In this document: positions 31,436-36,131 of the stretch, one piece after another
Numbering within the stretch: the first letter of the stretch is position 1
How the letters are laid out: each line of letters begins with the position of its first letter
NCBI GenBank assembly: GCA_003650925.1
Contig: QMSP01000020.1
Span: 1-36,131, forward strand
Length of the DNA: 36,131 nt
Reading direction: 5' to 3'
From: Thermoprotei archaeon
GTDB lineage: Archaea; Thermoproteota; Thermoprotei; QMSL01
The notes under the pieces: generated by a model
The model's input: the letters and a program-made list of their open reading frames with translations, nothing else
What the model was told of the DNA's origin: nothing
The model's database searches: none
Position numbers and translations under genes: made by a program

Positions 31436-33016
31436 ATGAAGGAGAAGAAATATGTACTAAGTATTGATCAAGGAACTACAGGCACCCGAGCCATGCTGTT
31501 CACTCATGATGGCTTGCCTCTGCCGGGCGGTTGGGCTTATTGTGAACATCAGCAGATATATCCTAAGCCTGGCTGGGTAGAGCATAATCCTCTTGAGATA
31601 TGGGAAAAGACAAAGCTTGTGATAAAAATGGTCCTTGAGAATACCAAGATAGACCCAAGGGAGATAGCGTCCATAGGAGTCACTAATCAAAGGGAGACAA
31701 CGATCATATGGGATCCTCGAACAGGCAAGCCTGTCTATAACGCCATCGTGTGGCAATGCCGTAGGACAACACCACTCGTAGACCAGCTTAGGAGGGATTA
31801 CTTCGATGTAATACAGGAGAAGACTGGTCTAATACCAGACCCATACTTCTCAAGTACGAAGATCTGGTGGCTACTAGACAATGTATCTGGGCTACGAGAG
31901 AGGGCGATTAAAGGTGAGGTAGTCTTCGGCACTATAGATACATGGATAATATGGAATCTAACCAAGGGAGGCAAGGACATCTTAACGCCAGAGAGGCTTG
32001 GCGCTCACATCACAGACTACAGCAACGCCTCAAGAACTATGATATTCAACATACATAAACTTGACTGGGATGAGGAGCTACTTGAGATACAGGGCAAGAT
32101 ACCACGTGACATCCTGCCTATTCCAAGACCATCAAGCGACAAGGAACTTTATGGATTCACAGGGCCTGAGGTCACGAAGCTACTGAATGGTGTGGAGGTC
32201 CCAGTATGTGGTGATGCAGGCGATCAGCAAGCTGCACTCTTTGGACAAGTAGGCTTTGACCCAGGAGACATAAAGTCAACCTATGGGACTGGAAACTTCA
32301 TACTGCTCAATATAGGCACCAGGCCGATAAAGTCAAGGCATAATCTGCTGACGACTGTGTACTATAGTCTAGAGAAGAGCAAGGCTTGGTATGCTCTTGA
32401 GGGAAGCATATTCATAACAGGAGCAGCTATACAGTGGCTACGCGATGGATTGAAGATAATTGAAGTATCAGCTGAGATAAATCCACTAGCTGAAGCTGCT
32501 TCTGACACTGGGGGAGTCTACTTCGTTCCAGCGTTCGTAGGACTTGGAGCTCCCTACTGGGATATGTACGCTAGAGGGCTGATAATTGGTATAACCAGAA
32601 GCACCGAGAGAAAGCACATTGCACGAGCCTGCTTGGAGGCCATAGCCTACCTGACGCGTGATGTGATAGAGGCCATGATGGCTGATACAGGCATGAAGAT
32701 AATAAGGCTTAAAGCTGATGGAGGAGCCGCTAGAAGCGACTTCCTAATGCAGTTCCAAGCTGACATCCTCGGCATTGAAGTGTGGAGACCAGTGGTCTTC
32801 GAGACCACATCACTAGGAGCGGCGTACTTGGCAGGACTAGCAGTAGGATTTTGGAAGGACTTAGATGAGATCAAGAGGAACTGGAAGGTTGAAAGCATCT
32901 TCAAGCCAAGGATGAGCACAGAGTTACGTGAGAAGCTATATAAAGGCTGGAAGGCAGCTGTCAAGAGAGCTCTTGGATGGGCTAAGGAAGTCCCTTGGGC
33001 TTATGGTCTTGAATGA
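31436..33016 (+). CDS. glpK: Glycerol kinase
   Basis: Glycerol kinase phosphorylates glycerol with ATP to sn-glycerol-3-phosphate in the cytoplasm. The 526-residue protein has the FGGY signatures [15 protein letters not shown] (8-22), [14 protein letters not shown]-type [76 protein letters not shown] and [22 protein letters not shown]. It is about 25 residues longer than usual, mostly at the C-terminus. It leads a run with both subunits of glycerol-3-phosphate oxidation, so the cluster performs glycerol breakdown to dihydroxyacetone phosphate, or recycling of lipid glycerol phosphate. Confidence 0.96.
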   Translation: MKEKKYVLSIDQGTTGTRAMLFTHDGLPLPGGWAYCEHQQIYPKPGWVEHNPLEIWEKTKLVIKMVLENTKIDPREIASIGVTNQRETTIIWDPRTGKPVYNAIVWQCRRTTPLVDQLRRDYFDVIQEKTGLIPDPYFSSTKIWWLLDNVSGLRERAIKGEVVFGTIDTWIIWNLTKGGKDILTPERLGAHITDYSNASRTMIFNIHKLDWDEELLEIQGKIPRDILPIPRPSSDKELYGFTGPEVTKLLNGVEVPVCGDAGDQQAALFGQVGFDPGDIKSTYGTGNFILLNIGTRPIKSRHNLLTTVYYSLEKSKAWYALEGSIFITGAAIQWLRDGLKIIEVSAEINPLAEAASDTGGVYFVPAFVGLGAPYWDMYARGLIIGITRSTERKHIARACLEAIAYLTRDVIEAMMADTGMKIIRLKADGGAARSDFLMQFQADILGIEVWRPVVFETTSLGAAYLAGLAVGFWKDLDEIKRNWKVESIFKPRMSTELREKLYKGWKAAVKRALGWAKEVPWAYGLE

Positions 33017-33025
33017 TAACAACAG

Positions 33026-34534
33026 GTGTCTGAAGTGAGGGAATATCGCGTAGTGATAATAGGTGCTGGCATAGTCGGTTCATCAATTGCTAGGGTACTA
33101 AGCATGTATGAGAACCTTAGGGTTCAAGTAGTTGAGAAGGAGCCTGATGTAGGCTGGGGAGCCACTAAAGCTAACACTTCGATACTGCATCCTGGCCATG
33201 AAGAGGATCCTGATAGACACCCAGTCAGAGCAAGATTATGTGTTCAGGGCAATAAGATTTGGCGACGATGGATTAAGGAGCTTGAGATACCAGCTAAATT
33301 CCCTGGGGAGTTGATGCTAGCATTTAATGATGAAGATCTAAAGCGAGTTAGGAAATATATTGACCTTGCTAGGAGGAATGGTGTACCTGGCGTAAGGCTG
33401 ATAACTGATAGAGAAGAGCTTGAGCAGCTAGAGCCAAACGTATCCGAGGGCGCCATAGGCGCTCTATGGGCGCCAACAGCTGGTCAGATAAACCCCATAC
33501 AGGCAACCATAGCCTTGATAGAAAATGCTGTTGATAATGGTGTCATGCTCCACGTCGAGACAAAGGTCATTGGGATAAGGGTAGAGAAAGGGTTAGTGAG
33601 AGGCGTTGAGACAACCAGAGGATTTATCGAGGCAGATATTGTGATCAACGCCGCTGGAATATACGCAGATGAGATATCAAAGATGGCTGGCATCGATGAG
33701 CTTAGAATACACCCACGGAGAGGTGAATATTTTGTATTTGACCCACTAGCTGAGCCCAAGGTGACTAGAATAATCCATCCTATACCTACGCCAATAACTA
33801 AAGGGGTTTATGTCATAACTACTACCGAGGGCAATCTGATGATTGGACCATCAGCAGTAGACCTGCCCGAGCATGCCAAAGAGGATAAGAGCACTACACT
33901 TGAAGGTCTAAACTACGTGTGGAAAGAGGCTAAAAGACTGGTCAAGAAACTGCCGCCTAGGACAATGATAATAAGGGCCTTTGCAGGGCTAAGGCCTGAG
34001 CCCTCTACAGGGGATTTTGTGATAAAGGCTTATGATGATCCATGGGGCTTTGTGAACGTAGCAGGCATAAGGTCCCCTGGCCTAACTTCAGCACCAGCCA
34101 TAGCTTATCATGTAAGAGACCTACTGCAAGAGAAGCTGGGCGTAGAGCTCAAGGGGAAGAGGAAGTGGAATCCGTACAGAAAGGATATGGTCAGGTTGAG
34201 GAGAATGAAGTGGAAAGAGATGAAGACCTTAGTGGTGAAGGAGCCTGCCTATGGATGGGTCATCTGCGAGTGCATGAGAGTATCTGCGGCGGAAGTCCTT
34301 GAGGCCATTGAGAGGATGAGAAGGATAGGCATAAGGACGATAACGCTTGATGGAATAAAGTTCAGAACTCTGGCATTGATGGGTAGATGTCAGGGCTCAT
34401 TCTGCAGGATACGTATAGCGCTACTACTACAGAAGCGTCTAGGAGTGCCACTGTGGAGCATAACCATCAGAGGCGGCGATACGAGATATGCCATGGGAGA
34501 CATCAAATGCCTTTGGAGGAAAGGTAGAACATAG
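33026..34534 (+). CDS. glpA: Glycerol-3-phosphate dehydrogenase, FAD subunit with BFD-type 2Fe-2S domain (GlpA-like)
   Basis: The 502-residue flavoprotein oxidises sn-glycerol-3-phosphate to dihydroxyacetone phosphate and passes electrons on, probably to the membrane. VVIIGAGIVGSSIARVLS (9-26) is the FAD loop. GATKANTSILHPGHEEDP, INAAGIYADEIS, IHPRRGEYFVFD and PEPSTGDFVI are typical of the DAO/GlpA family. The C-terminus is a BFD-like 2Fe-2S domain: C414-x-C416, then C455-x4-C460 in GRCQGSFC. GTG 33026 is 10 nt after the glpK stop. The stop is followed at once by the next gene, so the three are one operon. Confidence 0.92.
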   Translation: MSEVREYRVVIIGAGIVGSSIARVLSMYENLRVQVVEKEPDVGWGATKANTSILHPGHEEDPDRHPVRARLCVQGNKIWRRWIKELEIPAKFPGELMLAFNDEDLKRVRKYIDLARRNGVPGVRLITDREELEQLEPNVSEGAIGALWAPTAGQINPIQATIALIENAVDNGVMLHVETKVIGIRVEKGLVRGVETTRGFIEADIVINAAGIYADEISKMAGIDELRIHPRRGEYFVFDPLAEPKVTRIIHPIPTPITKGVYVITTTEGNLMIGPSAVDLPEHAKEDKSTTLEGLNYVWKEAKRLVKKLPPRTMIIRAFAGLRPEPSTGDFVIKAYDDPWGFVNVAGIRSPGLTSAPAIAYHVRDLLQEKLGVELKGKRKWNPYRKDMVRLRRMKWKEMKTLVVKEPAYGWVICECMRVSAAEVLEAIERMRRIGIRTITLDGIKFRTLALMGRCQGSFCRIRIALLLQKRLGVPLWSITIRGGDTRYAMGDIKCLWRKGRT

Positions 34535-34546
34535 GTGAGGCCTATG

Positions 34547-35797
34547 ATGTACTACGATGTAGTAGTCATTGGTGGAGGACCTGCAGGACTGGCGGCTGCT
34601 ATAAGAGCCAAGGAGCTAGGACTAAAGACCATATTGCTAGAGAACACGGATAAGCTCGGTGGAATACCACTACAGTGCGTACACACAGGCTTTGGTCTCC
34701 ACTACTTCAAAGAGGACCTCACAGGAACCGAGTTCATATATAGATTCATAAGGAAAGCTGAACAGATAGGCCTTGAGTATAAGCTAAGGACTTACGCACT
34801 AGAGCTAGACATTATAGCTCATGATGAAAAGATCATTAAGGCACTGTCACCAGAAGGGTCGCTTGAGATAAGCACGAAGACAGTGATATATGCCGCAGGA
34901 GCTCGTGAGCGCCATGTGTTTGAAGTGAACATCGTGGGGGATAGGCCAAGTGGCATTTACACAGCTGGTGAGGCTCAGGCGATGATGGATCTGTATGGCG
35001 CACTGCCTGGGAGGAGGATAGTGATAGTGGGCTCAGGAGACGTAGGACTGATAATGGCTAGGAGATTTGCACTTGAAGGTGCTAAGGTGATGGCTGTTGT
35101 AGAGATCATGCCTTGGCCTGGTGGATTGCTCAGGAACGTAGTCCAATGTCTGGAGGACTATGACATACCATTACTACTAAGTCATGTAGTACTTAGAGTT
35201 CATGGTAAGGAAAGAGTTGAGAAGGTAGTTATAGCACAAGTAGACGAGAGGCTTAGGCCTGTGCCAGGTACTGAGAAGGAGATTGAGTGTGATACGGTCA
35301 TAATAGCAACAGGCCTAGTGCCCAATATTGAGCTTCTTGAGAGGATAGGTGTAGCAATTGACCCAGCAACTAGAGGGCCAAAGGTAAATGAATTGCTTGA
35401 AACAAGCATTCCAGGCATATTCGCAGCTGGCAATGCCTTGGTGATAAATGATCTTGTCGACTACACAGCTGAGCAAGGCGAGAGAGCTGCGGAAGGAGCG
35501 AGGATATTTGTGGATAATGACGGAATACCATCAGCTGACTGGAAACCCATTGAGAAGGGTAGGAATGTTAGGCTAGTCGTTCCACACTACATAAGTGGTG
35601 AGAGAGATGTTAAATTATATCTGAGGGTGCAAAAGCCAGAGCGTGATGTTTACATACGAATTCCAGAGATAAACAAGAGGACATTTCATCCAAAGGTCAT
35701 GCCATCCGAAATGGTGACCATGGAGCTGAGTAAGGAGGAGCTGAGAGACATTGGGGAGAAGATCACCATAGAGGTGATTCGCCGTGGAGAGTTGTAG
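34547..35797 (+). CDS. FAD/NAD-dependent oxidoreductase, partner of the glycerol-3-phosphate dehydrogenase
   Basis: The start chosen is ATG 34547 (MYYDVVVIGGGP), about 6 nt after GGTGAGG; ATG 34544 and GTG 34535 are other options. The roughly 416-residue protein has the FAD loop VVVIGGGPAGLAAAIRAKELG, then GGIPLQCVHTGFGLHYF and ATG-like YAAGARERHVFE. A second dinucleotide loop RIVIVGSGDVGLIMARRFALEGAKVMAVVE, AGLVPN-type ATGLVPNIELLERIG and GIFAAGNALVINDLVDYTAEQGERAAEGA follow. It belongs to the pyridine-nucleotide-disulfide oxidoreductase-like subunits that occur beside GlpA and DUF1667 proteins in anaerobic bacteria and archaea, and probably passes electrons from glycerol-3-phosphate to NAD or a carrier. 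Confidence 0.88.
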   Translation: MYYDVVVIGGGPAGLAAAIRAKELGLKTILLENTDKLGGIPLQCVHTGFGLHYFKEDLTGTEFIYRFIRKAEQIGLEYKLRTYALELDIIAHDEKIIKALSPEGSLEISTKTVIYAAGARERHVFEVNIVGDRPSGIYTAGEAQAMMDLYGALPGRRIVIVGSGDVGLIMARRFALEGAKVMAVVEIMPWPGGLLRNVVQCLEDYDIPLLLSHVVLRVHGKERVEKVVIAQVDERLRPVPGTEKEIECDTVIIATGLVPNIELLERIGVAIDPATRGPKVNELLETSIPGIFAAGNALVINDLVDYTAEQGERAAEGARIFVDNDGIPSADWKPIEKGRNVRLVVPHYISGERDVKLYLRVQKPERDVYIRIPEINKRTFHPKVMPSEMVTMELSKEELRDIGEKITIEVIRRGEL

Positions 35798-36131
35798 CGA
35801 GAGAAGAATCCTCTGCATCATATGCCCTGTAGGCTGTGAGATAGTTGTGAAAGTAAGAGGAAATGAAGTACTTGAAGTCAAAGGAGCACAATGTCCCAAG
35901 GGACGAGACTATGCCGTGGAGGAGGTGAGTTCACCAAAGAGAGTTGTTATATCTGTCGTTAGATGTAGAGGAGGAGAATTGCCTGTAGTATCTGTGAGAA
36001 CAGATAGGCCAGTGCCAAAGGACAAGATATGGGATATAATGAAGCTTCTCTCAGAGATCGAAGTTGAAGCTCCTGTTGAGATGGGGCAGATAATAGTTGA
36101 GAACGCCCTTGGGCTGGGAGTCAACATCATA
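35784..36131 (+). CDS. DUF1667 cysteine-rich protein of the glycerol-3-phosphate oxidation complex (3' end outside window)
   Basis: The frame from GTG 35784 reads MESCSERRILCIICPVGCEIVVKVRGNE, then VKGAQCPKGRDYAVEEVSSPKRVVISVV, and VRTDRPVPKDKIWDIMKLLSEIEVEAPVEMGQIIVEN. The cysteine pattern C-x2-C-P-x2-C and a later C-P-K-G matches DUF1667 proteins, which sit with GlpA-type dehydrogenases and probably hold a metal or Fe-S centre for electron transfer. GAGGTG at 35771-35776 is placed 7 nt before this GTG, so the start is well supported, and the gene overlaps the previous one by 14 nt. The reading continues past 36131 with no stop, so the product is incomplete here (116 codons seen). Confidence 0.85.
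   Translation, partial: MESCSERRILCIICPVGCEIVVKVRGNEVLEVKGAQCPKGRDYAVEEVSSPKRVVISVVRCRGGELPVVSVRTDRPVPKDKIWDIMKLLSEIEVEAPVEMGQIIVENALGLGVNII

Noticed and set aside
1-36131. tRNA, rRNA, CRISPR arrays, transposases, integrase or attachment sites
   Set aside because: I looked through the gaps on both strands and found no cloverleaf-type T-loop signature, no regularly spaced repeats and no recombinase motifs.

Overview
The window looks like part of a thermophilic archaeal chromosome. Archaeal TATA boxes lie about 25 nt upstream of expected transcript starts, purine-rich Shine-Dalgarno sites precede GTG and ATG starts, and the extracellular binding proteins carry membrane-anchor segments rather than lipoboxes. 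Four intergenic C/D-box guide RNAs have the compact archaeal architecture, and one protein is built like the di-myo-inositol-phosphate synthases of hyperthermophiles. Several FtsZ-family paralogues together with these traits suggest a korarchaeote-like lineage. That placement is inference; no rRNA is present.

Layout. 1-900 (+): a decayed family-3 beta-glucosidase/xylosidase. 1060-7301 (-): a Dpp/Opp-type ABC importer (two permeases, two ATPases, a small membrane protein and a binding protein whose C-terminal anchor is cut off by an in-frame TGA). 7302-7997: a gene-free gap holding two C/D-box guide RNAs. 7998-8963 (+): a GH130-type beta-mannoside phosphorylase/hydrolase; with the importer and the GH3 relic this suggests oligosaccharide use. 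9089-12366 (+): homoserine dehydrogenase, aspartokinase and aspartate-semialdehyde dehydrogenase, the common trunk from aspartate. 12440-13465 (+): an archaeal-type ATPase. 13485-13545 (-): a third guide RNA. 13791-16489 (+): a GT4 glycosyltransferase, an Fe-S uracil-DNA-glycosylase-like protein and a thioredoxin-reductase-like flavoprotein. 16592-17089 (+): a membrane-anchored winged-helix regulator.

The most striking region is 17117-21342 (-): one compact operon of four divergent FtsZ/tubulin-superfamily proteins and a 91-residue alpha-helical protein. The genes abut or overlap by 4-7 nt, except the first pair, which is separated by about 5 nt when the better start is used. The GTP-binding glycine loop is kept or mildly altered in all four, but none has the complete catalytic T7-loop triad. 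Each has lost a different residue or combination of residues, which suggests division of labour, for example mixed filaments in which one subunit completes the active site of another.

21623-25465: an MgtC/DUF4010 membrane protein (+), an Fe-S HhH-GPD glycosylase with a Q-salvage-like N-terminus (+), then an RpiB-like isomerase and a secreted, membrane-anchored alpha/beta hydrolase (both -). A fourth guide RNA lies at 25482-25540 (-). 25655-27634 (-): a fusion of a sugar/inositol-phosphate nucleotidyltransferase, a CDP-alcohol phosphatidyltransferase-like domain that has lost its aspartates, and an extra membrane domain. 27836-30115 (-): a polar amino-acid ABC importer. 30323-31402 (-): a five-bladed beta-propeller glycosidase-like protein. 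31436-36131 (+): glycerol catabolism, with glycerol kinase, glycerol-3-phosphate dehydrogenase carrying a BFD-type 2Fe-2S domain, a second FAD/NAD oxidoreductase, and the start of a cysteine-rich DUF1667 protein that runs off the window. No tRNA, rRNA, CRISPR array or insertion sequence was seen.
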